Positions 35,546-43,382 of a stretch of DNA of 64,000 bases are shown piece by piece. The notes below the pieces were generated by a model. That model was not told the origin of the DNA, ran no database searches, and saw nothing but the letters and a program-made list of their open reading frames with translations. A program made the translations under genes and the position numbers. Source of the DNA: Mesorhizobium loti (lineage in GTDB: Bacteria > Pseudomonadota > Alphaproteobacteria > Rhizobiales > Rhizobiaceae). Positions within the stretch are counted from its first letter, which is position 1. Each line of letters starts with the position of its first letter. The stretch covers positions 248,001-312,000 of the forward strand of contig NZ_QGGH01000004.1 of NCBI RefSeq assembly GCF_003148495.1. Reading direction: 5' to 3'.

Positions 35546-36556
35546 ATGACCTCCGCCGTCTCTTTCCAGAAAGCCTCGCGCCATTTCGGCAACGTGCGAG
35601 CCGTCGACGCGGTCGATCTCGACATCGCGCCGGGCGAATTCTTCGCCATGCTCGGGCCGTCCGGTTCCGGCAAGACCACCTGCCTGCGCCTCATCGCCGG
35701 CTTCGAGCAGCCGACATCGGGCTCGATCTCGATCTTTGGCGAACGCGCCGAGGGCGTTCCGCCCTATCGCCGCAACGTCAACACCGTGTTCCAGGACTAT
35801 GCGCTGTTCCCGCATCTGAACGTGCTCGACAACGTCGCCTACGGGCTGATGGTCAAGGGCGTCGGCAAGGCTGAACGGCACAAGGCAGCGGAAGAGGCGC
35901 TGTCACTGGTGCGGTTGCCCGGCTATGGCGCCCGCCGCCCCGGCCAGCTTTCCGGCGGCCAGCGCCAGCGCGTGGCACTCGCCCGTGCGCTGGTGAACCA
36001 GCCAAAGGTGCTGTTGCTCGACGAGCCGCTCGGCGCGCTCGACCTCAAATTGCGTGAGAACATGCAGGAGGAGCTGAAGTCGCTGCAGAAGGCGCTTGGC
36101 ATCACCTTCGTCTTCGTCACCCACGACCAGGGCGAAGCGCTGTCGATGGCCGACCGCGTCGCCGTCTTCAACGACGGCAAGATCATGCAGATCGGCACGC
36201 CGGAGGATATCTACCAGCGGCCGAGGACCCGCTTCGTTGCCGATTTCGTCGGCTCCTCCAACGTGCTGCCGCCGGATTTCGTCCAGCGCTATTCCGGCCA
36301 GCATCGCTGGGGGAGTCTCCGCCCTGAATCCATTCGCGTCGGGCGCGCGGCCAGCGGGATCACAAGTGGCGAAGGCGTATCCGCCCGCCTCGTCTCGACC
36401 AATTATCTCGGTGCCACGACAAAGCTGGCGCTCGATGCCGACGGGCTGCGGCTGCACGCCATCGTGCCGGCCGGCACGGCCTTACCCGGGGAAGGCGAGG
36501 CGGTCGTGCTCACCTTCAACCGCGAGCACCTGCATCTGATGGAAGAACCGGCATGA
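35546..36556 (+). CDS. ydcT: Polyamine ABC transporter ATP-binding protein
   Basis: ATPase subunit of the importer, 336 residues. Walker A GPSGSGKTT, Q-loop in NTVFQDYALFPHL, signature LSGGQRQR, Walker B VLLLDEPLGALD and H-loop FVTHDQGEA are all intact; the C-terminal ~90 residues form the TOBE regulatory domain typical of PotA/YdcT. The ATG lacks a strong ribosome site and follows repeat C. The stop overlaps the first permease start by four bases. Confidence 0.92.
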   Translation: MTSAVSFQKASRHFGNVRAVDAVDLDIAPGEFFAMLGPSGSGKTTCLRLIAGFEQPTSGSISIFGERAEGVPPYRRNVNTVFQDYALFPHLNVLDNVAYGLMVKGVGKAERHKAAEEALSLVRLPGYGARRPGQLSGGQRQRVALARALVNQPKVLLLDEPLGALDLKLRENMQEELKSLQKALGITFVFVTHDQGEALSMADRVAVFNDGKIMQIGTPEDIYQRPRTRFVADFVGSSNVLPPDFVQRYSGQHRWGSLRPESIRVGRAASGITSGEGVSARLVSTNYLGATTKLALDADGLRLHAIVPAGTALPGEGEAVVLTFNREHLHLMEEPA

Positions 36557-37521
36557 GCCTCGACGCCGCCATGGTGCGTGCAACGGCGCCCGCCATCCTG
36601 CCGGGCAGCGGCGGTCTGCGCGGCGCGCTGTCGGACCTTTTCTGGCGCAAGCCGAAGGTCCTGCTGCTGCTCATGCTGCTGCCGCCCGTGCTTTGGCTCG
36701 GCATCGTCTATATCGGCTCGCTGTTTGCGCTGCTGGCGCAGAGCTTTTTCTCCATCGACGAGTTTTCCGGCCTCATCAACCGTGAGTTCACGCTCAAGAC
36801 CTATGGCGACCTGTTCCAGGCCGCCAATCTCGACATCATCTTGCGCACGGTGACGATGGCGGCTCTGGTCACGCTGGCCTCGGCCGTCATCGCTTTCCCC
36901 ATCGCCTACTACGCGGCGCGTTATGCGCGTGGCCGCTGGAAGGCGCTGTTCTACCTCGGCATCATGCTGCCGCTGTGGTCGAGCTATCTGGTCAAGATCT
37001 ACGCCTGGAAGCTGATCCTGGCCAAGGAGGGCATCCTCACCTGGCTGCTCGCCAAGCTGCATCTTTTGTGGGTGCTCGACGCATGGCTGTCGCTGCCGAT
37101 CGTCGGCGGTAACTCGCTGTCGGTGTCGTTTACCGGCACCTTCATCGTCTTCGTCTATGTCTGGTTGCCGTTCATGATCCTGCCGGTGCAGGCGGCGCTC
37201 GAGCGCGTGCCGGGCAATCTGGTCGAGGCCTCGTCCGATCTCGGCGCTTCGCCCGGCCAGACCTTTCGCAACGTGCTGTTCCCGCTGGCGCTACCGGGTA
37301 TCGTCGCCGGTTCGATCTTCACCTTCTCGCTGACGCTCGGCGACTACATCATCCCGCAGATCATCGGTACTTCGCGGCTGTTCATCGGCCAGGCTGTCTA
37401 TTCGCAGCAAGGCACCGCCGGCAACATCCCGCTCGCCGCCGCCTTCACCGTGGTGCCGATCGTCATCATGGGCTTCTACCTCTGGGGTGCCAAGCGCATG
37501 GGAGCCTTCGATGCGCTCTGA
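36553..37521 (+). CDS. ydcU: Polyamine ABC transporter permease 1
   Basis: Inner-membrane permease of 322 residues, PotB/YdcU type. About six hydrophobic segments, starting with LLLLMLLPPVLWLGIVYIGS, and the EAA loop ERVPGNLVEASSDLGASPGQ that contacts the ATPase. Coupled to the ATPase gene by an ATGA overlap, and overlapping the next permease by eleven bases. Confidence 0.9.
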   Translation: MSLDAAMVRATAPAILPGSGGLRGALSDLFWRKPKVLLLLMLLPPVLWLGIVYIGSLFALLAQSFFSIDEFSGLINREFTLKTYGDLFQAANLDIILRTVTMAALVTLASAVIAFPIAYYAARYARGRWKALFYLGIMLPLWSSYLVKIYAWKLILAKEGILTWLLAKLHLLWVLDAWLSLPIVGGNSLSVSFTGTFIVFVYVWLPFMILPVQAALERVPGNLVEASSDLGASPGQTFRNVLFPLALPGIVAGSIFTFSLTLGDYIIPQIIGTSRLFIGQAVYSQQGTAGNIPLAAAFTVVPIVIMGFYLWGAKRMGAFDAL

Positions 37522-38326
37522 TGGTTCCCAGTCGGCCCCGCTCGGCCTGAAGATCGCCGCCGCCTGCGGCCTGCTGTTCCTGCATCTGCCGATCCTGCTG
37601 ATCTTCGTCTATGCCTTCACCACCGAGGAAAAAAGCTTCGTCTGGCCGCCGCCCGGCCTGACGACGCAGTGGTTCGCCGTCACCTGGAACCGGCCGGATG
37701 TCTGGCAGGCGCTATCGCTGTCGGTCAGGGTCGCGGCCATCTCGACGGCGATTGCGCTCGTCCTCGGTACGCTTTGTTCGGCGGCGGTGTCGCGGACCAA
37801 ATTCTTCGGCCGCGAAACCATCTCGCTGCTGGTCATCCTGCCGATCGCGCTGCCCGGCATCATCACCGGCATCGCGCTGCGCTCGGCCTTTGCGCTGGCC
37901 GATATCCCGTTCTCGTTCTGGACGATCGTGCTTGGCCACGCCACCTTCTGCGTGGTGGTCGTCTACAACAACGCCGTCGCCCGCTTCCGCCGCACCTCCG
38001 GCTCGATGATCGAGGCGTCGATGGATCTCGGCGCCGACGGTTTTCAGACCTTCCGCCATGTCGTGCTGCCCAACATCGCGACGGCGCTGCTTGCCGGCGG
38101 CATGCTGGCCTTCGCGCTGTCGTTCGACGAGGTCATCGTCACAACCTTCACGGCCGGCCAGCAGCAGACGCTGCCGATCTGGATGCTGGAAGAGCTGATC
38201 CGTCCGCGCCAGCGCCCGGTCACCAATGTCGTGGCCATGGTCGTGATGCTGGTGACGCTGCTGCCGATCCTTGCCGCCTATTACCTTACCCGCGACGGCG
38301 ACCAGATCGCTGGTTCGGGCAAATAA
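37511..38326 (+). CDS. ydcV: Polyamine ABC transporter permease 2
   Basis: Second permease, PotC/YdcV type, 271 residues with six hydrophobic segments and the EAA loop GSMIEASMDLGADGFQTF. The ATG at 37511 has GGGAG seven bases upstream, inside the end of the first permease gene, and is preferred to the earlier in-frame ATG at 37487. The dehydrogenase gene follows after 25 bases. Confidence 0.9.
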   Translation: MRSDGSQSAPLGLKIAAACGLLFLHLPILLIFVYAFTTEEKSFVWPPPGLTTQWFAVTWNRPDVWQALSLSVRVAAISTAIALVLGTLCSAAVSRTKFFGRETISLLVILPIALPGIITGIALRSAFALADIPFSFWTIVLGHATFCVVVVYNNAVARFRRTSGSMIEASMDLGADGFQTFRHVVLPNIATALLAGGMLAFALSFDEVIVTTFTAGQQQTLPIWMLEELIRPRQRPVTNVVAMVVMLVTLLPILAAYYLTRDGDQIAGSGK

Positions 38327-38351
38327 CTGAGTTCATAGGGGAGAGATGTCC

Positions 38352-39779
38352 ATGGACACCCAGATGCTGATCGGCTCGAAATTCGAGAAGGGCACCGAGA
38401 CCGAGGAACCGATCCTCAATCCAAAGACCGGGGCGACCATCCTCAACCTGCCCGAGGCCAGCCAGGTACAGATCGAGGCGGCGGTCACTGCCGCCGAAAA
38501 AGCGTTCGTCACGTGGTCGCGCACCACGCCGGCGCAGCGCTCCGGCTATCTCCTGAAGATCGCCGACCGCATCGAGGCCGCGGCACAAGAGTTTGCCATG
38601 CTCGAGGCGCTCAACTGCGGCAAGCCGATCAACGCCGTGCTCAATGACGAAATCCCGGCCATCGTCGACTGCTACCGTTTCTTCGCCGGCGCCGTCCGTT
38701 CGATGCCGGGCGTCGTTGCCGGCGAATACATTCCCGGCCACACCTCGATGGTCCGCCGTGACGCCATCGGCATCGTCGCTTCCATTGCGCCGTGGAACTA
38801 TCCGCTGATGATGATGGCCTGGAAGCTCGCGCCGGCGATCGCCGGTGGCAACACCGTCGTCTTCAAGCCGTCCGAGCAGACACCGCTGACGGCGCTGAAG
38901 CTGGCAAAAATCCTTGCCGAAATCCTGCCCGAGGGCGTGGTCAATGTCGTGCTCGGCCGTGGCGACAGCGTCGGCAACACGCTGATCAACCATCCCAAGG
39001 TCAACATGATCTCGATCACCGGCGATGTCGCCACCGGCAAGAAGGTGCTGCAGGCGGCCGCCAAGTCGGTCAAGCGCACGCATCTCGAACTCGGCGGCAA
39101 GGCGCCGGTCATCGTCTTCGACGACGCCGATCTCGGCGCCGTGGTCAATGGCTTGCGCGCCTTCGGCTATTACAATGCCGGCCAGGACTGCACCGCCGCC
39201 TGCCGCATCTACGCCGGCAAGAAGATCTACGACAAGCTCGTCGCCGATCTGTCGTCGGCCGTCTCGACCATCAAGTACAACCGTCCCGACGACACCGAAA
39301 ACGAGATCGGCCCGCTGATTTCGCGCCGCCAGCGCGACCGCGTGTCGAGCTTCGTCGAGCGCGCCTCGGAACTAAAACACATCGAGATCACCACCGGCGG
39401 CAAGTCGGGCGAGGGCTCCGGCTTCTACTACCAGCCGACCGTCGTCGCCGGCGCGCTGCAGGAAGACGAGATCGTGCGCCGCGAAGTGTTCGGGCCGGTC
39501 GTCTCGGTCACCCGTTTTTCCGAGGTCGACGAGGCTGTGAACTGGGCCAACGACAGCGATTACGGCCTGGCGTCATCTGTGTGGACCAAGGACGTTTCGC
39601 GCGCCATGGCGACGGCCGCCCGCCTGCAATATGGCTGCACTTGGATCAACACGCATTTCATGCTGACCAACGAGATGCCGCACGGCGGGTTGAAGCAGTC
39701 CGGCTACGGCAAGGACATGTCGCTCTACGCGCTGGAAGACTACACCGCCGTCCGGCATGTGATGGTGGCGCACAGTTAG
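38352..39779 (+). CDS. patD: Gamma-aminobutyraldehyde dehydrogenase
   Basis: NAD-dependent aldehyde dehydrogenase (YdcW/PatD type) oxidising 4-aminobutanal, the product of putrescine deamination, to GABA. The 475-residue protein has the catalytic C280 in NAGQDCTAACRIY, general base E246 in LELGGKAP and cofactor motif PWNYPL. The ATG at 38352 is eight bases from GGGGAG, better spaced than the in-frame ATG at 38346. Its place after a YdcSTUV-like importer reproduces the E. coli ydcSTUVW order, which supports the assignment over betaine-aldehyde dehydrogenase. Confidence 0.88.
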   Translation: MDTQMLIGSKFEKGTETEEPILNPKTGATILNLPEASQVQIEAAVTAAEKAFVTWSRTTPAQRSGYLLKIADRIEAAAQEFAMLEALNCGKPINAVLNDEIPAIVDCYRFFAGAVRSMPGVVAGEYIPGHTSMVRRDAIGIVASIAPWNYPLMMMAWKLAPAIAGGNTVVFKPSEQTPLTALKLAKILAEILPEGVVNVVLGRGDSVGNTLINHPKVNMISITGDVATGKKVLQAAAKSVKRTHLELGGKAPVIVFDDADLGAVVNGLRAFGYYNAGQDCTAACRIYAGKKIYDKLVADLSSAVSTIKYNRPDDTENEIGPLISRRQRDRVSSFVERASELKHIEITTGGKSGEGSGFYYQPTVVAGALQEDEIVRREVFGPVVSVTRFSEVDEAVNWANDSDYGLASSVWTKDVSRAMATAARLQYGCTWINTHFMLTNEMPHGGLKQSGYGKDMSLYALEDYTAVRHVMVAHS

Positions 39780-39782
39780 CGC

Positions 39783-39915
39783 CTCCCCTTCTCCCCGGTT
39801 TACGGGGAGAAGGTGGCCCGAAGGGCCGGATGAGGGGCAGCGCGTCCCTGGCAAAGCCGGCTCCGCCCCTCATCGGCCTGCCGGCATCTCCTCCCCGTGA
39901 AACGGGGAAAAGAAC
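39783..39915. repeat. Intergenic repeat B, copy 2
   Basis: Arms CTTCTCCCC and GGGGAGAAG fold as a hairpin at 39788-39812, followed by GTGGCCCGAAGGGCCGGATGAGGGG as in the copy at 17461-17580, then an inverted partner ending CTCCCCGTGAAACGGGG. It fills the gap between the convergent dehydrogenase and the small gene at 39924 and may act as terminator for both. Confidence 0.65.
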
Positions 39916-39923
39916 GCAGACCA

Positions 39924-40238
39924 CTACTCGACGATGCGATAGATGTTCCACAGGCTGGTGCCGGACACGACAAAGGGCTCCATTTCCTTGCCCCATTTGG
40001 CATGCGCGTCGATCTTGCCGATCTTGGCGAAGAACGCCTCCAACTGGGCCAGGCTTTCGACCTGGTGATGCGATTCGACCGTCGCCTCCCGCGCGCCGAT
40101 CGAACCGGTCATGATCTGGAATTCCAGCTCGTCGATGCCGACCTGCGAGCCGATCTCGCGTTCCCATTTCTTCAACAGGTCGAGCACGGTCTGCTTGTGC
40201 CCGAACTTGGCGTCGATCTGCCATCTGGCGCTGAACAT
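39924..40238 (-). CDS. Small cytoplasmic protein of unknown function (alpha/beta-barrel-like)
   Basis: A 104-residue protein I do not recognise. Its beta-alpha-beta pattern (FSARWQIDAKFGHKQTVLDLLKKW ... ELEFQIMTGSIG ... QVESLAQLEAFF) resembles dimeric alpha-beta barrel proteins that bind small or aromatic compounds. No signal peptide. The start at 40238 excludes codons read from the palindromic repeat upstream. Last gene of a probable minus-strand unit with the NTF2-like and AhpD-like genes. Confidence 0.65.
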   Translation of the reverse strand: MFSARWQIDAKFGHKQTVLDLLKKWEREIGSQVGIDELEFQIMTGSIGAREATVESHHQVESLAQLEAFFAKIGKIDAHAKWGKEMEPFVVSGTSLWNIYRIVE

Positions 40239-40263
40239 TGTCTTCTCCTCCAGGGTTGCGGCC

Positions 40264-40314
40264 GGAGCATGATCCCGAAAAGTGGAATCCGGTTTTCGGA
40301 ACAGATCATGCTCC
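40264..40314. repeat. GGAGCATGATC palindromic repeat
   Basis: Eleven-base arms GGAGCATGATC (40264-40274) and GATCATGCTCC (40304-40314), with a second inner stem CCGAAAA/TTTTCGG. This palindrome family is widespread in Mesorhizobium intergenic DNA. A decayed relative lies near 3720-3755. Confidence 0.7.
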
Positions 40315-40320
40315 AGCACT

Positions 40321-40354
40321 AAAAACAGAGCCCCATCCCTTACAATCGGGATGG
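40321..40354 (-). terminator. Probable terminator after the NTF2-like gene
   Basis: Read on the minus strand: stem CCATCCC/GGGATGG (40333-40354) with an eight-base loop, then a short spacer and five T residues (40321-40325). It lies 18 bases after the stop of the NTF2-like gene. The spacer between stem and T-run makes it a weak example. Confidence 0.45.
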
Positions 40355-40372
40355 ACAGGCCCCGCGGTTGAC

Positions 40373-40735
40373 CTACTCATCCCAGGCCTGCACGACGGTC
40401 TGCCGTGCGATCCGCCCGTTCTTCAGCTCCAGCATCGCCGCGGCGAACACCTTGGTGCCGTCCGGATAGGCGCAGGCCTGGGTGAAGGCGAGGCTGTCGC
40501 CGTCGGCGATGGTGGTGTCGACCTTGTGGGTCATCGCGCGGCTGCAGATGTCGTCCCAGAATGTGCTGATCGCCGCGCGTCCGCGGATCTCGCGCGGCTT
40601 GCTCGGCGGGTTGTTGCGGTCGATCACTCGCACCAGCGCGTCGTCGGCATAGAAGCTTGACAGCATCTTGCCGTCACGGCCTTCGATAGCCTTCTTGATC
40701 GCCGCGCCATCCACTGTTTGGGTCTTGGTCAGCAT
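40373..40735 (-). CDS. NTF2-like/SnoaL-type small protein
   Basis: A 120-residue protein with the NTF2-like cone fold pattern: DGAAIKKAIEGRDGKMLSSFYADDALVRVID at the start, GRAAISTFWDD in the middle and the strands KVFAAAMLELKNGRIARQTVVQAW at the end. Members bind or transform small hydrophobic molecules, or are only structural. The ATG at 40735 has a perfect GGAGG six bases upstream. It lies between the secreted AhpD-like gene and the small gene at 39924. No function can be assigned. Confidence 0.78.
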   Translation of the reverse strand: MLTKTQTVDGAAIKKAIEGRDGKMLSSFYADDALVRVIDRNNPPSKPREIRGRAAISTFWDDICSRAMTHKVDTTIADGDSLAFTQACAYPDGTKVFAAAMLELKNGRIARQTVVQAWDE

Positions 40736-40785
40736 TTCATCCTCCATTGGCCCGTCTTCCGACCGGGCGGTTGATGGTCGAAGTG

Positions 40786-40810
40786 CTGCCCGGCGCTCAT
40801 CGCCGGGCAG
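40786..40810. other. Strong intercistronic hairpin
   Basis: CTGCCCGGCG (40786-40795), loop CTCAT, CGCCGGGCAG (40801-40810). A T-rich run follows on the plus strand, but the genes on both sides are on the minus strand, so it is placed backwards for terminating them. It may protect or attenuate the mRNA between the AhpD-like and NTF2-like cistrons. Confidence 0.5.
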
Positions 40811-40816
40811 TTGTTT

Positions 40817-41296
40817 TTACTGCGACTTCGCCTTGACGGCCGCGAACACGTCGTCGGTCTGCTTCTTGAAGGTCTTCAGATCGACCTGGCTGCCGTTGAG
40901 CATCGTCGACCAGTGGCGCACGATCGCGGCCATCGCCACTGCCTCCTTGATCTCCTCGTCGCTGGCGCCATTGAGCTTGGCCGCCTCGGTGTGGAAATAG
41001 ATGCAGTACTGGCATGGGATCTGCGCCGCGACGGCGAGGCCCAACAGTTCCTTGGTCTTGCCGTCAAGCGCGGTCTTTGGATTGAGCTGCACGCCCTTGA
41101 TCTCGGCCCAGGCGCCGGCGACGGCAACATCCGGCAGCGTCCTGAACATGTCCGGCACCGAGCCGAGCGTCGCCTCGATATCCTTGTAGGCAGCCGCTGC
41201 CGATGCATCCTCGGCCTTTGCCGGGGCGATGGCGAACAGTGCTCCAACGCCTGCCGCTATCACCAGCGATTTGAGTGTCCGGTTTGACTTCAGCAT
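40817..41296 (-). CDS. Exported carboxymuconolactone decarboxylase/AhpD-like protein
   Basis: A 159-residue CMD/AhpD-fold protein with the redox pair C95/C98 (PCQYCIYFHTE) and the proton-relay-type H102. Unusually it has a Sec signal peptide (LKSLVIAAGVGALFAIAPAKA), so it should work in the periplasm. The cytoplasmic AhpD relatives reduce peroxides with lipoyl or thioredoxin-like donors. Strong GGAGGA ribosome site. It lies 109 bases downstream of the large regulator gene, in the same direction. Confidence 0.83.
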   Translation of the reverse strand: MLKSNRTLKSLVIAAGVGALFAIAPAKAEDASAAAAYKDIEATLGSVPDMFRTLPDVAVAGAWAEIKGVQLNPKTALDGKTKELLGLAVAAQIPCQYCIYFHTEAAKLNGASDEEIKEAVAMAAIVRHWSTMLNGSQVDLKTFKKQTDDVFAAVKAKSQ

Positions 41297-41404
41297 TTCC
41301 TCCTCCGTTCGCAGCGCCTTCCCGGCGACATCTGCCTGGCCTGCATGGGAGAATTGATAGCGCTTGCCTGCCCTTGGCCGCTTCGCCCGAAAGCGCCATG
41401 GCTC

Positions 41405-43000
41405 CTATGGCCCGTCTGGGCCAGTGTGTCGGACAGAGAACGCCGCCGCAGCCGCTCGCGACGGCAAATCCAGCTTGAGCAGTATATTGGCGACGTGGCG
41501 CTTGACCGTGTGCTCGCTCAGCCTCAATTCGGCGGCAATTGCGGCATTGCTCTTGCCGTCGGCAATCAGGCTCACCACTTCGCTTTCGCGCGCCGTCAAT
41601 ACGGCCGGTTCGGTCGTTCGGGTCCGCGCGCGACAGTCGGGCTCCAGATGTTGTTCAGTCATCGCCTGGACCAGCGCCAGCGGCTCGTCCAGATCGTCCA
41701 GCGTGATCCGCCCGGCATCAGCGAAATGCAGGCCCGAGCCGGTCGCCAGATCCGCGATCAGCCGCGAAGCGAGGATGTCGCCGCGGCCGGCATGGGAGGC
41801 GAGCTGCATCGTCACCCGCGCTGTCAGTCCCACCGGCGGCCCGCGCAATTCGATCTCGCCGACATGCGCACCTTGCGCACTGGCCACGCCAATGCCTTGT
41901 GCCGCCTCGCGCAGCGCCACCGCACAGCGTATGGCACGCGCCGGGCCGTCGAAGCGCGACATCATCATCTCGCCTTGCGTGCCTGCCAGCCGGCCGCCAT
42001 GGCGCCCGACCTGCTGGCGCCAGATTTCCTGGAAGCGCTGGCTGCGTTCGCTCCACATGCGGTCGCCCATCCGCGCCGTATCGTAGATGCGCGTCACCAG
42101 AAGTGCTGCCAGCACCCGGTCCACCTCGGTCACGGCGCGTTCCCCGGTCAGAAACTCTTCTATGATGTCGACTACTCGGTCGACGTCGCCGGTCCAGATA
42201 GGATGATCACGCCCGGGCACTTCGACCAGTTTGGCGTTTGGAATCTTCTTCGCCAGATAGCGGCTGGCGTCAGGATCGACCCGCACATCGTTGCGGCGAT
42301 GGATCAGCAGCGTTGGCGCGCTGATTGCAGCCAGCACGCCACGCACGTCGATTTCCGCGTTCATGCGCGCCAGTGCCGCCGCAGCGGTCGGGCTCGCCGA
42401 CAAGCGCTCGAAGCGCGCCCACCACTGGGTGAAATGTGCGTCGTCGACCCGGCCCGGCGCGAAGTTGGGCAAGGTAGCACCCGTGCCCCATGACGTTTCC
42501 GCCGTCTCGATGAAGGCGTCGAGGCGTTCGGGCGACATCACCCATTTGTGAAAATGCGCATAGCCGCCATAGAGCGCCAGCGCCCGCGTCCGCTCCGGAT
42601 AGGTGGCGGCGAACAGCATCGCCATCGGAGCGCCTTCCGAAGCGCCGAGCAGTGCCGCACGGCCGCTGCCGGCGGCGTCCATCACTGCGCGCACATCGTC
42701 CATCCGGGTTTCGAGACTGGGCAGGTGGTGGGCGTCGACGCGGTCGGAAAGACCGGTACCGCGCTTGTCGAACAGGATCAGCCGCGAGAATGCCGAGAGC
42801 CGCTTCAGGAGCCTGGTATAGCCTTCGTCTTCCCAGTGCAGGTCGAGATTGGAAATGAAGCCCGGCACGAAGACAAGATCGAACGACCCCTGGCCGACCA
42901 CCTGATAGGCGATCCGCACATCGCCGCTATGGGCGTATCGGGTCTCGATCGGCCTCACGAGGTTTTCCGCCCGGCCTGACGATTTCTGATCGTCGACCAT
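41405..43000 (-). CDS. Three-domain regulator: alpha/beta-hydrolase, degenerate cyclase, LuxR helix-turn-helix
   Basis: A 531-residue one-component regulator. Residues ~20-290 are an alpha/beta-hydrolase with nucleophile S121 in GASEG, acidic candidate D238 and H266. Residues ~295-445 align with class III adenylate cyclases (GDRMWSERSQRFQEIWRQQ, SRFDGPARAIRCAVALREA), but the metal aspartates are gone: FTDIVGST is VTRIYDTA here and GDGF is QGEM, so it should not make cAMP. Residues ~465-520 are a LuxR/GerE DNA-binding domain (LTARESEVVSLIADGKSNAAIA). The domain pair may sense a small ester or lactone. It precedes the three small genes at 39.9-41.3 kb and likely controls them. Confidence 0.85.
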   Translation of the reverse strand: MVDDQKSSGRAENLVRPIETRYAHSGDVRIAYQVVGQGSFDLVFVPGFISNLDLHWEDEGYTRLLKRLSAFSRLILFDKRGTGLSDRVDAHHLPSLETRMDDVRAVMDAAGSGRAALLGASEGAPMAMLFAATYPERTRALALYGGYAHFHKWVMSPERLDAFIETAETSWGTGATLPNFAPGRVDDAHFTQWWARFERLSASPTAAAALARMNAEIDVRGVLAAISAPTLLIHRRNDVRVDPDASRYLAKKIPNAKLVEVPGRDHPIWTGDVDRVVDIIEEFLTGERAVTEVDRVLAALLVTRIYDTARMGDRMWSERSQRFQEIWRQQVGRHGGRLAGTQGEMMMSRFDGPARAIRCAVALREAAQGIGVASAQGAHVGEIELRGPPVGLTARVTMQLASHAGRGDILASRLIADLATGSGLHFADAGRITLDDLDEPLALVQAMTEQHLEPDCRARTRTTEPAVLTARESEVVSLIADGKSNAAIAAELRLSEHTVKRHVANILLKLDLPSRAAAAAFSVRHTGPDGP

Positions 43001-43070
43001 AGCAGAACACCGCCGATTGCGGCAGCTCAAACTTTAGAGGTGGCGAATATAGGCTGACGGGACTCGACGA

Positions 43071-43382
43071 CTACTTCTGCGAGGCGGCGACGTCGGCCGG
43101 GGAGGGCTTGAGCCCGAGTTTGAGGTCGGCCTCAGCCGGCGTGATCGGTCGCCTGATCCTGGCGGAGGCGGCCACCACCAACTCGTTGAAGTTCCCGGTG
43201 CCGTCGTCCAGCATCTCGAAGAACTGCCGCCGCATCCTCGGCTCCCAGAACTTGTTGATATGTTCGGCGACGCCGGCAATGCCTTCCTCACGTGGCTTGG
43301 AATGAAAGAAATCGGCGATCTGGTTCGCCATGCGCACCAGCTTCTCGCTGGTGCTCATGATGTGTTCTTCGTCATGCGACAT
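43071..43382 (-). CDS. fdsD: Formate dehydrogenase delta subunit
   Basis: Small accessory subunit (103 residues) of the soluble NAD-dependent formate dehydrogenase. The FdsD pattern is clear: EKLVRMANQIADFFHSKP, then EGIAGVAEHINKFWEPRMRRQFFEML. In the family it is needed for stable, active enzyme. The ATG at 43382 overlaps the end of fdhD by eleven bases; a second ATG (MSTSEKL, 43358) is a possible start. Last gene of the fds operon. Confidence 0.88.
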   Translation of the reverse strand: MSHDEEHIMSTSEKLVRMANQIADFFHSKPREEGIAGVAEHINKFWEPRMRRQFFEMLDDGTGNFNELVVAASARIRRPITPAEADLKLGLKPSPADVAASQK

